Assembly: GCA_016297415.1 (NCBI GenBank)
Contig: JAEDGQ010000002.1
Coordinates: forward strand, 1-64,000
Direction: 5' to 3'
Source: Treponema sp.
GTDB lineage: Bacteria > Spirochaetota > Spirochaetia > Treponematales > Treponemataceae
DNA: 64,000 nt
Positions 8,648 through 18,042 of the stretch are shown in pieces. How positions within the stretch are numbered: the stretch's first letter is position 1; every line of letters begins with the position of its first letter. The notes below the pieces were generated by a model. That model saw only the letters and a list, made by a program, of their open reading frames with translations. It was not told the origin of the DNA and did not search any database. Both the position numbers and the translations under genes were made by a program.

Positions 8648-9373
8648 ATGAATATCGACGAAATTAAAGCCGGTGGCCTTCCAGAACATGTTGCAGTTAT
8701 CATGGATGGAAACGGCCGCTGGGCTAAACAGAGAGGACTGCCTCGTACTGCCGGACACAAAGAAGGTCTGACTTCTGCAAAAAAAATAGTAGCACAGGCA
8801 GCAGCTCTGGGTATCAAATATATTACCCTCTACACTTTTTCCACAGAAAACTGGAAAAGAGCCCAGGAAGAAGTTGGTTATTTAATGGGGCTCATTAAAA
8901 GTCATCTTAGAGCAGAATTCAAGTTTTATAAAGAAAACGGAATCAAAGTTGACCACATTGGCGATTTATCCGGTCTTCCTGAAGATGTTCGAACAGAAAT
9001 CATCAATGCAAAAAAAGATACAGAAAATTTTACCGGAACTACTTGTATTCTTGCCATAAATTATGGCAGCCGGGACGAAATTGTCCGTGGTATCAGAAAT
9101 CTTATAAAAGAAGGCAAATCCCCTGAAGAGATTACAGAAGATGTAATTTCCTCAAGTATGGATATAAAAAATCTCCCTGATGTTGATTTAATGATTAGAA
9201 CTGGAGGAGAACAGCGTTTAAGCAACTTCCTTTTGTGGCAGTGTGCCTACGCGGAATTTATCTTTACAGATACTCTTTGGCCAGATTATAATGAAGAGGA
9301 GTTTGTCAAAGATATTCAATTATTTCAAAATCGTAACAGAAGATTCGGAGCTGTTCCGGACCAGAAAAAATGA
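8648..9373 (+). CDS. uppS: Undecaprenyl diphosphate synthase (cis-prenyltransferase)
   Basis: Makes the C55 lipid carrier for peptidoglycan and glycan export by adding isopentenyl units to farnesyl diphosphate. The catalytic aspartate is Asp20 within HVAVIMDGNGRWAKQRGLPR, followed by TAGHKEG. The C-terminal block DLMIRTGGEQRLSNFLLWQCAYAEF is also typical. Length 241 fits. It sits with cdsA and dxr, so isoprenoid and lipid precursor genes are grouped. Confidence 0.95.
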   Translation: MNIDEIKAGGLPEHVAVIMDGNGRWAKQRGLPRTAGHKEGLTSAKKIVAQAAALGIKYITLYTFSTENWKRAQEEVGYLMGLIKSHLRAEFKFYKENGIKVDHIGDLSGLPEDVRTEIINAKKDTENFTGTTCILAINYGSRDEIVRGIRNLIKEGKSPEEITEDVISSSMDIKNLPDVDLMIRTGGEQRLSNFLLWQCAYAEFIFTDTLWPDYNEEEFVKDIQLFQNRNRRFGAVPDQKK

Positions 9374-9380
9374 GGTATTT

Positions 9381-10271
9381 ATGAACAGTAAAGTCCTTTC
9401 AAGACTTTGTATTTTTTTCTTTGGCTTTCCACTTGTAATTGCCTTAATTCTCTTGAAACAGTACAACCACATAGTACTTCATACAGTAATTACAGCAGCT
9501 TCATTTCTTGCTTCTGCTGAACTTTACAATATTTTTTCACACAATTTTAAGCTTCAGAATAAAGGTGTTGTAATTGTTCTTTCAGGTCTTATTCATTTAA
9601 CAATGCTAGCCTCAGCTCTTTGTGCCTGTTTTTTTGATATTACTCCAGAAAATATCAATACTTTCGTAACAGCAGCATATATCGGAGCTATTCTTATCTG
9701 TCTTGGATGGGAAGTTTTCTCCCAGAATTCATTTGAAGATTCTAACAGCCATATTGTTACTTCAATTACAATTATTACTTACATCGGATATCTTTTCACA
9801 TTCCTTTCAAGAATGACATTCTTTGAACATTCAAGAGAAATTCTCATTATGTTCCTTACAATGGTATTTTTATGCGATTCTCTTGCCTGGTTCTTTGGTG
9901 TTCTTTTTGGAAAAAACAACAAAGGCTTTATTAAAGCCAGTCCAAACAAAAGTATTGCAGGCTTTATCGGCGGTATTTTGGGTTCCATTTTAAGCGGAGC
10001 AATCTGCTGGTATCTTTGGAATGCTGAAACTGGTATTCAGAATCACATTTTTGAAGGTTCTATTGTAAAACTTATCTGTCTTGGAGCTGTAATGTCCCTC
10101 TGTTCAATTACAGGAGATCTGGCAGAATCTGTTTTCAAAAGATCCGGAGATTGTAAAGATTCTGGTACAATAGTTCCTGGACGGGGTGGTATTCTCGATT
10201 CAATCGACAGTATCATTTTCTCAGCTCCAGTTTTCTATTTCATCATAACTCATTTATATCAGGGACTTTAA
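9381..10271 (+). CDS. cdsA: Phosphatidate cytidylyltransferase
   Basis: Integral membrane enzyme that forms CDP-diacylglycerol from phosphatidate and CTP. The 296-residue protein is very hydrophobic, with about eight membrane segments. The family signature lies near the C-terminus as KRSGDCKDSGTIVPGRGGILDSIDS; the usual form reads PGHGG and DR, so two positions differ. I chose the ATG at 9381, seven bases after the uppS stop, with TGAGG upstream. The longer frame from 9243 overlaps uppS. Confidence 0.92.
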   Translation: MNSKVLSRLCIFFFGFPLVIALILLKQYNHIVLHTVITAASFLASAELYNIFSHNFKLQNKGVVIVLSGLIHLTMLASALCACFFDITPENINTFVTAAYIGAILICLGWEVFSQNSFEDSNSHIVTSITIITYIGYLFTFLSRMTFFEHSREILIMFLTMVFLCDSLAWFFGVLFGKNNKGFIKASPNKSIAGFIGGILGSILSGAICWYLWNAETGIQNHIFEGSIVKLICLGAVMSLCSITGDLAESVFKRSGDCKDSGTIVPGRGGILDSIDSIIFSAPVFYFIITHLYQGL

Positions 10272-10292
10272 TTAAAGTCTCAAATATTGAAA

Positions 10293-11420
10293 ATGTCAGA
10301 CTTAAAATCATTAAAAAGAATTCTCGTTTTAGGCTGTACCGGTTCTATTGGTTCAAGTACAGTTGATATTATTCGAAATCATCAGGAAAGATTTATCTGT
10401 TGCGGTCTTTCTGCAAACAGGAATGAAAATGCCTTAAAAACTCTTGCAGCAGAATTTAATTGCTCTGCTACCCTCACCTCCAGAGATGGAAATGATGGTA
10501 TTAAAGCTCTTATTGAAAACACAAATCCAGACCTGGTTGTAAATGGAATTGCAGGAAGTGCAGGTTTGATTCCAAGTATGATTACTCTTGAACATGGAGT
10601 TGATCTTGCCCTGGCAAATAAAGAATCTGTAGTAATGGCAGGTCCCCTTATTTTCTCTCTGGCAAAGAAAAATAACTGCCGTATTCTTCCAGTAGACAGC
10701 GAACATTCTGCAATCTTCACCCTGTTGAATCAGTGCGGAGGAAAGGACAACGTAGACCGTCTTATTATTACAGCCAGCGGTGGACCATTCCGTACCTGGG
10801 ATTCTGAAAAAATCAGAAATGCAACCTTAAAAGATGCATTAAAACATCCTACATGGAATATGGGAACTAAGATTACCGTAGATTCTGCAACAATGGGAAA
10901 CAAAGGTCTCGAAGTAATTGAAGCTAAAAGACTTTTCAATTTTGATACGGAAAAGATTCAGGTTGTTGTTCATCCTCAAAGTATCGTACATTCTCTGGTC
11001 AGAACAAAAGACGGAATCGTTTATGGTCAGTTCAGTGAGCCAGATATGAAACATCCTATAATTCAGGCTTTAGACTGGCCGGAAGTTAAGCAGAATTTCA
11101 TGAAGCCTTTTGATTTAACTGATACTGCTGATGGCAGTCGTACCCTTACTTTTGAAAAACCAAGATTAAAAGATTTTCCACTTCTCCAACTGGCTTTTGA
11201 AGCTGCCAGAAAAGACAATTGTCATCCTATAGCATTTAATGCAGCCAATGAAATTGCAGCATGGAACTTTATTGATGAAAAAATCTCATTCTGGAAAATT
11301 GCCGATATAGTAGAAAAAGTAATAGCCAAAGAAAATGTATGGGATACACCTGTAAGAGATCCTCAAGACATATTCGAAGCCGACACTTTAGCAAGAAAAC
11401 TGGCAGGTGAACTTTTATAA
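10293..11420 (+). CDS. dxr: 1-deoxy-D-xylulose 5-phosphate reductoisomerase
   Basis: Second enzyme of the MEP isoprenoid pathway: NADPH-dependent conversion of DXP to MEP. The NADPH-binding motif GCTGSIGSSTVDIIRN lies near residue 14. ALANKESVVMAG, PVDSEHSAIF and TASGGPFR are the family blocks for metal and substrate binding. About 375 residues. I prefer the ATG at 10293 to a TTG six bases earlier. Its stop overlaps the rseP start by one base (TAATG), implying translational coupling. Confidence 0.95.
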   Translation: MSDLKSLKRILVLGCTGSIGSSTVDIIRNHQERFICCGLSANRNENALKTLAAEFNCSATLTSRDGNDGIKALIENTNPDLVVNGIAGSAGLIPSMITLEHGVDLALANKESVVMAGPLIFSLAKKNNCRILPVDSEHSAIFTLLNQCGGKDNVDRLIITASGGPFRTWDSEKIRNATLKDALKHPTWNMGTKITVDSATMGNKGLEVIEAKRLFNFDTEKIQVVVHPQSIVHSLVRTKDGIVYGQFSEPDMKHPIIQALDWPEVKQNFMKPFDLTDTADGSRTLTFEKPRLKDFPLLQLAFEAARKDNCHPIAFNAANEIAAWNFIDEKISFWKIADIVEKVIAKENVWDTPVRDPQDIFEADTLARKLAGELL

Positions 11421-12544
11421 TGAAAATTATTTACGGCCTGATTATTCTAAGCATAATAGTATTCATACATGAACTTGGACATCTTTTCGCCGCTTTAATT
11501 TCAGGTGTAAAAGTTGAATCTTTCAGCATTGGTTTTGGTCCTGTTCTTCTTCATAAAACATTCAAAAATATCGACTGGCGAATTTCCCTGATTCCTATGG
11601 GCGGTTACTGCGGCATGAAAGGCGAAGCAGAAATGTCTGAAGCTCTGGAAAACAATGAAGATTTTGTTGAATTCGACAAGGATTCTTTGTACGGAGTTCA
11701 TCCATTGAAACAAATTTTCATTGCATTTGCCGGTCCTTTCGCAAATTTTCTGACTGCCTATGTTGCACTGGTAATTATTGCACTTACGGGATTTTCCTAC
11801 TATGCAGCCTCTTCCAAAATTTTGATTGCAACTGACTTATATCCTGAAATCATTTCTCCCGCAAAAGAAGCCGGAATTCTTTCTGGTGATGTTATTACCG
11901 AAATAAACGGAAAAAGTATTAAGGATTTTTACGAAATTTATTCCACAGTTGCAATTCATCCTGATGAAGATATAACTGTAAAGATTTTGAGAAATGAAGA
12001 AAGCCTTACCTTTACTGTACATACAACTCTTGATAAAGAAACAGGAACCGGCAAAATTGGTGTTGTTAGTGATCCTAAGTCTGTATTAAAACGTGAAGCT
12101 CCAAGATACAGTTTTTTTCCTGCCCTTAAGCAGGGATTTGTAAAAATACTTGATCTTATAAATACAACATTCAAGGGAATTAAATCTCTTTTTAAGGGTG
12201 TTAAGCTTAGTAATTCTGTAAGTGGACCTGCATCAATTACCTTTATGCTTGGTGATACAATAAAAACTGGTTTCGAAGCAGGATTTAGAAATGGATTATG
12301 CGGTATACTTAATTTCATTTCTATTATTTGTATCAGCTTATTTTTAATGAATCTCCTTCCCGTACCAGTTCTGGACGGTGGATTGATTTTAATTGCCTTT
12401 ATTGAATTTGCTTTTAAAATACATGTTTCCCCAAAAGTACGATATCGTATACAATATATTGGATTCGCTTTTATAGGCATTCTGCTTGTAATAGCATTAA
12501 TCGGAGACTTTAATTTTTTTATGAGGCTTTTCCATGAAAAATAA
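11420..12544 (+). CDS. rseP: Site-2 protease (RseP family)
   Basis: Intramembrane zinc metalloprotease. The zinc site H17-E-L-G-H21 sits in the first membrane helix. One PDZ domain is visible around residues 160-215 (AGILSGDVITEINGK). The third metal motif is NLLPVPVLDGG near residue 325. At 374 residues it is shorter than the two-PDZ E. coli enzyme. In other bacteria it cleaves anti-sigma factors or signal-peptide remnants; its substrate here is unknown. The next gene starts 11 bases before its stop. Confidence 0.9.
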   Translation: MKIIYGLIILSIIVFIHELGHLFAALISGVKVESFSIGFGPVLLHKTFKNIDWRISLIPMGGYCGMKGEAEMSEALENNEDFVEFDKDSLYGVHPLKQIFIAFAGPFANFLTAYVALVIIALTGFSYYAASSKILIATDLYPEIISPAKEAGILSGDVITEINGKSIKDFYEIYSTVAIHPDEDITVKILRNEESLTFTVHTTLDKETGTGKIGVVSDPKSVLKREAPRYSFFPALKQGFVKILDLINTTFKGIKSLFKGVKLSNSVSGPASITFMLGDTIKTGFEAGFRNGLCGILNFISIICISLFLMNLLPVPVLDGGLILIAFIEFAFKIHVSPKVRYRIQYIGFAFIGILLVIALIGDFNFFMRLFHEK

Positions 12545-14456
12545 GATTTTAACAGCTTTAATATTTTTTTGTGCAGTTTTCTCTTTTGCACAGTCTCACA
12601 TATCAACTCAGGCCCATGAATCTGCAGTAAACTCACTTGCGGTTTTAAACGGCATTACTACAGATGAAAATACAGTATTTTCTGTAGGACAGGACGGTTT
12701 TATTATTAAGTGGACTGAAGATGGACTGGGAGAGCACTATCAGATTACAGACCTTCCAATTAAAATGATTTCCAGAAGTCCTAATGGAAATGATGTTGCT
12801 GTATACGAAAGTGACGGTGCATCTGTTAACATGGTTTCAATCTGGAACTTCAGAACACTTTCCCGTAAATGTGCATTCCTTTTCAGCGACCCTGTAACAT
12901 CCCTTAATTACTCTGCAAAAGGAACTTATGTACTTTGTGGGACTGCCTCAGTAAAAGGTACTTACTTTCTGAAAACTTCATCAAATACAATTACTTCTAA
13001 AAAGCTGAAAGAATCTACAGGTCCTGTTACTATGGCTATTACAAGTGACAGTGAAAACTCTGCAGCCATGTATTCTCCAACAGGCTCCCTTCTTTACTAC
13101 AATCTTAAAACAAATGAAAAGAAGGCAAAATTTTATACAGAACCATCATTAAGCCAGCCCGTTATGTTCAACAATAATGTGTTTTTTGCAGGATACAAAG
13201 ATGGCAATATTTATGTAATTCAGGCAACAACTGGTAACAATATTGCAAAATTCCCTGTTGGTGGTCAGGAACCTGTTATTTTCTCTTCAAATAAAAACCA
13301 GAATCTTTATTACATTGTAAATGAAAATAGACAGTTCAAGCTTTACATGATTCAGAATGACAGAAATAAAAATGTAATTGCCCCTCAGCTTATCCGTACC
13401 TTTACTGGTATTAACAGCGGAGAACAGATTGTATGCGCAAGTCTTACAGGTGAAACAATTTATGCAGGTACATCTGAAGGAAATATTTATAAATTTGACA
13501 ATGCCATTGCCGAACGTGTTGATGTACTTCAGGCTATGTCCGACAAAATGTACGACCACATTCTTGACATTGCACCATATGAAGACAGTTTCTATTTCCT
13601 TACTCCAGATTCTATCTTCCTTTCATCTTATGATACTGAATATTTAACTAGAAAAGGTTCAAATACAAACAGAACAAATATTCTTCCTTACGGTTCTAAT
13701 GTTATTTTGTGGAGCAAAGACACTAGGGATTCTGTTCAACTTCTTGATTTTTCAACAGGAAGCGTTACTTCAATCTTCACTCCAGAAAACAATCTTAAAT
13801 CCCTTAGGGTTTACGGTGACACTCTTCTCTCTATTGAAGGTACATCAACTGTAAACAGATATTCAATTTCTCAGGGTACAAAAGAACAGCTTTATCTTGG
13901 TGCCGGCATTCAGGATGCGATTCTTTACAACGAAACAGATCTTTATATTGCAAAAACAAATGCTACAGCTCCAGCCGTACCACTTTTGTATATAAATACA
14001 AATACAAAAGAAACTGTTCCTGTAAACATTAAAGGCCGTGTTGCATATTCCTTAAATTTCGATTCTTCCGTTGAAAATTCTGATATTTATGGAATTATAA
14101 TCGGCACAGATTCCTCAAACAGAATTTCAACTTCAGTATTTTCATATAATCCTTCAACTAAATTTTCAAAGCATCTTATTGAAGAACATTCTGAAGATAC
14201 AAATGCTATCAGTTACCTTTCCTACCCTGTTCTTTATACAAACATGGGAAAATCAAGAATCCGTTCTTCAAATCTTTCTACAAAAAGAAATTTTGAGTAC
14301 AAACGATCCGCTTCTCTTCCTGTAAAAATTGCATGCAACAGTACACGTCTTGTTGTATTAAATAGAGATGGTTCTGTCAGCTGGTACAATCCAGATATGA
14401 ACAGCGTTCTTGCAGACTGGTATTTAGGAATCGACGGCCAGTGGATGGCTTATTAG
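12534..14456 (+). CDS. Secreted beta-propeller (WD40-like) protein
   Basis: Predicted exported protein of 640 residues. A signal peptide (MKNKILTALIFFCAVFSFA|QS) is followed by WD40-like repeats. The first ones, HESAVNSLAVLNGITTDENTVFSVGQDGFIIKW and the segments after it, have the clearest propeller spacing with repeated GNIYKF/GNIYVI strands. The start lies inside the end of rseP, so the two are translationally coupled. Function is unknown. An envelope interaction scaffold is a plausible inference. A repeat hairpin follows the stop. Confidence 0.75.
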   Translation: MKNKILTALIFFCAVFSFAQSHISTQAHESAVNSLAVLNGITTDENTVFSVGQDGFIIKWTEDGLGEHYQITDLPIKMISRSPNGNDVAVYESDGASVNMVSIWNFRTLSRKCAFLFSDPVTSLNYSAKGTYVLCGTASVKGTYFLKTSSNTITSKKLKESTGPVTMAITSDSENSAAMYSPTGSLLYYNLKTNEKKAKFYTEPSLSQPVMFNNNVFFAGYKDGNIYVIQATTGNNIAKFPVGGQEPVIFSSNKNQNLYYIVNENRQFKLYMIQNDRNKNVIAPQLIRTFTGINSGEQIVCASLTGETIYAGTSEGNIYKFDNAIAERVDVLQAMSDKMYDHILDIAPYEDSFYFLTPDSIFLSSYDTEYLTRKGSNTNRTNILPYGSNVILWSKDTRDSVQLLDFSTGSVTSIFTPENNLKSLRVYGDTLLSIEGTSTVNRYSISQGTKEQLYLGAGIQDAILYNETDLYIAKTNATAPAVPLLYINTNTKETVPVNIKGRVAYSLNFDSSVENSDIYGIIIGTDSSNRISTSVFSYNPSTKFSKHLIEEHSEDTNAISYLSYPVLYTNMGKSRIRSSNLSTKRNFEYKRSASLPVKIACNSTRLVVLNRDGSVSWYNPDMNSVLADWYLGIDGQWMAY

Positions 14457-14458
14457 CA

Positions 14459-14526
14459 TAAAAAAATGCACCTCCTAAAATTGAACTTTATTTGTCCAGC
14501 TTTAGGGGTGCACTTCACTTTTTTCC
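14459..14526. repeat. Hairpin repeat (family C), copy 1
   Basis: Lies between the converging propeller and glgA genes. TGCACC.CCTAAA pairs with TTTAGGGGTGCA (12 bp, one bulged T) around a loop of about 20 bases. A nearly identical sequence lies at 55215-55271, sharing about 40 bases from AAATTGAACTTT to GGGGTGCACTTCA. The flanking A and T runs mean this copy could also end transcription. Confidence 0.7.
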
Positions 14527-14540
14527 GGCTTTTTTTATTT

Positions 14541-16022
14541 TCAGTCTATATTACAGCCTCTTTTCAAGGCTTCTTTATAAACTTCTTCATAATGATGACA
14601 GCTGTTATCCCATGTAAAGTCCTGCTCCATGGCTCTTTTCTGCATCTTTTTAATATGATCCTTTTTGTTGTAGTAAGCAAATACTGCCCAGCCAACAGTA
14701 TCATAAATTGCCTGAGGTGTAAGAGAATCAAACATAAAGCCTGTTCCTTCCCCAGTCTGTTCATTGTAATTCTGAACAGTATCTGCAAGACCGCCAGTTC
14801 TTCTTACAATTGGAAGAGTTCCGTACATTTCAGAATACATCTGGTTTAATCCACATGGTTCGTACTGACTTGGCATAAGGAAGAAATCAGAACCAGCTTC
14901 AATAAGATGGCTGAGTTTTTCGTTATATCCAATCTTTGCCCGGAAGTTTGGAAGTTTTGCCTGAAGGCAATTAATTTCGTCTTCACACCATTTATCACCA
15001 CTACCTAAAAGAACAACCTGAACATTCATTGAAGAACAGATGCCCCACATAGAGCCGTAACCTGGTGCAAATACTTCAGCAACACCTTTCTGACTTACAA
15101 GGCGTCCAATCATACCTATAACAGGAATATCAGGATTAACAGGAAGCCCAAAGAATTCCTGAAGTGCTTTTTTACATTCAGCTTTTCCTTTTAAATTTTT
15201 ACTGGTGAATTTAGCTGGAATAAGTTCATCTTTTGCAGGATTCCATACTTCTGTATCAACCCCGTTTACAATGCCTTTTACAACATCACTTCTTACTCTC
15301 AAAAGACCATCAAGCCCAAATCCACCTTCTGCAGTCTGAATTTCTTTTGCATAAGTTGGAGAAACAGTTGTTACCATATCTGCACTACTGATTCCAGCCT
15401 GAAGGAAATTAATTGCACCGTTTCTTTCAAATCCGGCGCCATAATAAAGTCCCCAGTCAATTCCAAGATCAGTGAATTTATCTTTTCCATAAACTCCCTG
15501 ATATCCCATATTATGAATAGTAAACACAGATGCTGTCTTGCTGAAAGCCGGCTGAGAACGACAAACATGTTTTACTAAAACTGGTGCCAGACCTGCGGAC
15601 CAGTCATGGGCATGAACAATATCCGGATACCATCCTAATTTGTTACATACCTGAAGAGCTCCATGACAGAGCAGACTGAAACGGTATGGGTTATCGTGGA
15701 AATCACTTTCCTGTTTTGTTCCATAAACACCATCACGACCGAAACAATTTTCATGATCCAGAAAATATACAGTTGCCTTTGGAAATCCTGGTAAATCTGT
15801 TGAATAAACAGCTGTCCATTCCTGCCCGATTCCAACAGGAACTCCAAGAGGTCCTTCAAGTTTATTAAGTGTTTTTCTATCAATTTTGTAATAACGTGGC
15901 ATTACGATTTTAACATCGTGTCCAAGATTACTTAAACTTCCTGCAAGAGCAGCAACGGCATCAGCAAGTCCCCCTGTTTTTGCAAATGGTACACATTCAG
16001 CACTAACCATCAGGATTTTCAT
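14541..16022 (-). CDS. glgA: Glycogen synthase (GT5)
   Basis: Transfers glucose from ADP-glucose to the growing alpha-1,4-glucan. The 493-residue protein starts MKILMVSAECVPFAKTGGLADAVAALAGSL; the KTGGL lysine binds ADP-glucose. TVSPTYAKEIQT and the C-terminal SQYEPCGLNQMYSEMYGTLPIVRRTGGLADTV are typical GT5 blocks. I chose the ATG at 16022, with GAGAGGTGA just upstream. The partner enzyme GlgC is encoded at 47677. An aminotransferase gene lies 24 bases upstream on the same strand. Confidence 0.95.
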   Translation of the reverse strand: MKILMVSAECVPFAKTGGLADAVAALAGSLSNLGHDVKIVMPRYYKIDRKTLNKLEGPLGVPVGIGQEWTAVYSTDLPGFPKATVYFLDHENCFGRDGVYGTKQESDFHDNPYRFSLLCHGALQVCNKLGWYPDIVHAHDWSAGLAPVLVKHVCRSQPAFSKTASVFTIHNMGYQGVYGKDKFTDLGIDWGLYYGAGFERNGAINFLQAGISSADMVTTVSPTYAKEIQTAEGGFGLDGLLRVRSDVVKGIVNGVDTEVWNPAKDELIPAKFTSKNLKGKAECKKALQEFFGLPVNPDIPVIGMIGRLVSQKGVAEVFAPGYGSMWGICSSMNVQVVLLGSGDKWCEDEINCLQAKLPNFRAKIGYNEKLSHLIEAGSDFFLMPSQYEPCGLNQMYSEMYGTLPIVRRTGGLADTVQNYNEQTGEGTGFMFDSLTPQAIYDTVGWAVFAYYNKKDHIKKMQKRAMEQDFTWDNSCHHYEEVYKEALKRGCNID

Positions 16023-16046
16023 AACATCACCTCTCAACAAAACTGA

Positions 16047-17231
16047 TTATTTTGAAGCTTCAATAAAAGCTTTTTCTGAATTTACGATTGTTTTTTCACT
16101 TACACAGTAGGCGAGACGAACCCATCCTTTCTTTCCAAAACCGGCCCCGGGAGCACTGAGAATGAAGAATTTTTTCAGATGATCACTAAATGCTGAATCA
16201 TCTTCATTCCATTTTGCAGGAGCTTTTACAAACAGATAAAAAGCTCCTTCCGGTCTATGGTATTCAAATCCGGCTTTATCAAGAATTGCCATAAGTTTAT
16301 CTCTTCTAACTTTATAGGAAGAATAATCAACTTTTGCATTCCAGCTCTTTGCAACTACTTTCTGGAAAAATGCAGGAGAATTTACACAGCCAAGTGTACG
16401 AAGACAGAAAGTACAGGCTGTAATAAATTCATCAGCTTCTTCAAGTGAAGGATTTACTGCGATATATCCAATACGTTCGCCAGGAATAGAAAGATCTTTG
16501 GCAAAACTTGTAACAACTACTGCATTGTTATATTTAGGGAAAACAGGAGGAACAACAGCTCCATCGTAAACAATTGCACGATAAGGTTCATCACAGATGA
16601 GATATGGCATGCGTCCACATTTTTCCCCATGGTTTTTTAAAGCATCTGTAAGTTTTGTTATATCGGATTCTGAATAAATTTTTCCTGTAGGGTTATTTGG
16701 TGTATTAATGAGAACAGCGGCTGTTTTTTTTGAAAGTTTCTGAGCCATTGCTTCAACATCAAGACTAAAATCTTCTTTTGCAGGAACTTCAATAAGTTTA
16801 CCACCAAAATTCTTTACATAATGACGATATTCAGCAAAGAATGGCGAAGGCACGATTACTTCGTCTTCGGGGCTAAGAATAGTTTTAAATACACAGTTAA
16901 GGGCACTGGCAGCACCAACAGTCATAACTACGTGTTTTCCTTCAAGTTTTACTGTCTGTTCACCACTAACTTTCTCTGCCATTGCAGCACGAGTTTCAGC
17001 ATATCCGGCATTAGGCATGTAACCATGGCAGCCATGACTTACATTCTGAGCTTCTTCCCTGATAGCTTTGATGACTTCTTCCGGTGGATCCAGATCTGGA
17101 TTACCAAGAGAAAAATCAAATACATTGTCATCTCCATACTGTTTTTTCAGCTGGATACCTTCTTCAAACATCTTACGAATTACAGATGCACCTTTTGAAT
17201 TTATAGATTCTTTAATTTGAGGATTAATCAT
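16047..17231 (-). CDS. PLP-dependent aminotransferase, class I/II
   Basis: Fold-type I aminotransferase of 394 residues. The PLP-binding lysine lies in VTSFAKDLSIPGERIGYIAVN, with the conserved SFxKDLSIPGERIG context near residues 235-250. NTPNNPTGKIYSE near residue 185 and the C-terminal arginine region are also present. Aspartate/aromatic/alanine specificity cannot be assigned from sequence alone. It is probably co-transcribed with glgA, though I see no metabolic link. Confidence 0.88.
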   Translation of the reverse strand: MINPQIKESINSKGASVIRKMFEEGIQLKKQYGDDNVFDFSLGNPDLDPPEEVIKAIREEAQNVSHGCHGYMPNAGYAETRAAMAEKVSGEQTVKLEGKHVVMTVGAASALNCVFKTILSPEDEVIVPSPFFAEYRHYVKNFGGKLIEVPAKEDFSLDVEAMAQKLSKKTAAVLINTPNNPTGKIYSESDITKLTDALKNHGEKCGRMPYLICDEPYRAIVYDGAVVPPVFPKYNNAVVVTSFAKDLSIPGERIGYIAVNPSLEEADEFITACTFCLRTLGCVNSPAFFQKVVAKSWNAKVDYSSYKVRRDKLMAILDKAGFEYHRPEGAFYLFVKAPAKWNEDDSAFSDHLKKFFILSAPGAGFGKKGWVRLAYCVSEKTIVNSEKAFIEASK

Positions 17232-17313
17232 AATAAGATATTATACCACATTTATTCTTGTATATGTAACTTATTGAGAAATCAACGTTTTTTTAGTATA
17301 TTTGGAGGTAATT

Positions 17314-18036
17314 ATGACAAAGCTTACTAAATTAACAGTTTTACTTCTCACTATTTCAACTTCTCTTTTTGCAGATCCTTTTAATTCAAACCTTTCTGCT
17401 TCAGAAAGATCCCGTCTTGAAAACGGTGAAGTAATTATCAAAAACATTGATTCAATGAAAGATGTTTGTATGAAAGAAACTCCAGAAACAAAAAAGATTC
17501 TTTCTACAATGAAAAAACTTGATCCGACTTATGTTGCCGAGATTATTAAAGTCATTCCTTATGAAGGAAATGAAGATTTACGGGACAAAATCAATTTAAT
17601 TCTTTTAAGAGTAAAGGATTATGTTGGTATTCCATATTATTCAGAACGGACCAAAAAATGGTATGATCTGTACAGCGCAGCTGAAATCACAAATGCAACA
17701 ATCAAAAATGAATTAACTCAGATTGACTGTAATTTCACTATGTCGCCTTTCGGAAAATTCAAGTCAAAAATCGAAATCATTGAAGCTCCCGATTATTATT
17801 TTTACACAACAAGAAACATGGAAAAACTTGTTTATCATAACAAATTCACAGCTGTAAAACCTGAAAAAATGGTTTCCTGCATCACTGTATTCAGAGATGG
17901 TGATAACTGGATTCTTTATGCTATAGGTGGAGCTGCAATTCCTAAATTATTTTTCCTGGAAGACAGAGTTGAAACTTCTTTTATGAACAGAATTAAAACT
18001 TTCTGTGACTTTGTTTTCAAAAAACTGGATAAATAA
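17314..18036 (+). CDS. Exported protein of unknown function
   Basis: About 240 residues with a signal peptide (MTKLTKLTVLLLTISTSLFA|DP). The start at 17314 has TTTGGAGG upstream; a TTG at 17302 is less likely. The mature part mixes alpha and beta segments with several aromatic residues (KKWYDLYSAAEITN, DYYFYTTRNMEKLVYHNKFTAVKPE) and looks like a periplasmic globular domain. I do not recognise the family with confidence. It lies six bases ahead of the RNA methyltransferase. Confidence 0.65.
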   Translation: MTKLTKLTVLLLTISTSLFADPFNSNLSASERSRLENGEVIIKNIDSMKDVCMKETPETKKILSTMKKLDPTYVAEIIKVIPYEGNEDLRDKINLILLRVKDYVGIPYYSERTKKWYDLYSAAEITNATIKNELTQIDCNFTMSPFGKFKSKIEIIEAPDYYFYTTRNMEKLVYHNKFTAVKPEKMVSCITVFRDGDNWILYAIGGAAIPKLFFLEDRVETSFMNRIKTFCDFVFKKLDK

Positions 18037-18042
18037 ACAAAA

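Noticed and set aside
11956..12636. Minus-strand open frame of 226 codons
   Set aside because: Antisense to rseP and the propeller gene, with no recognisable domain.
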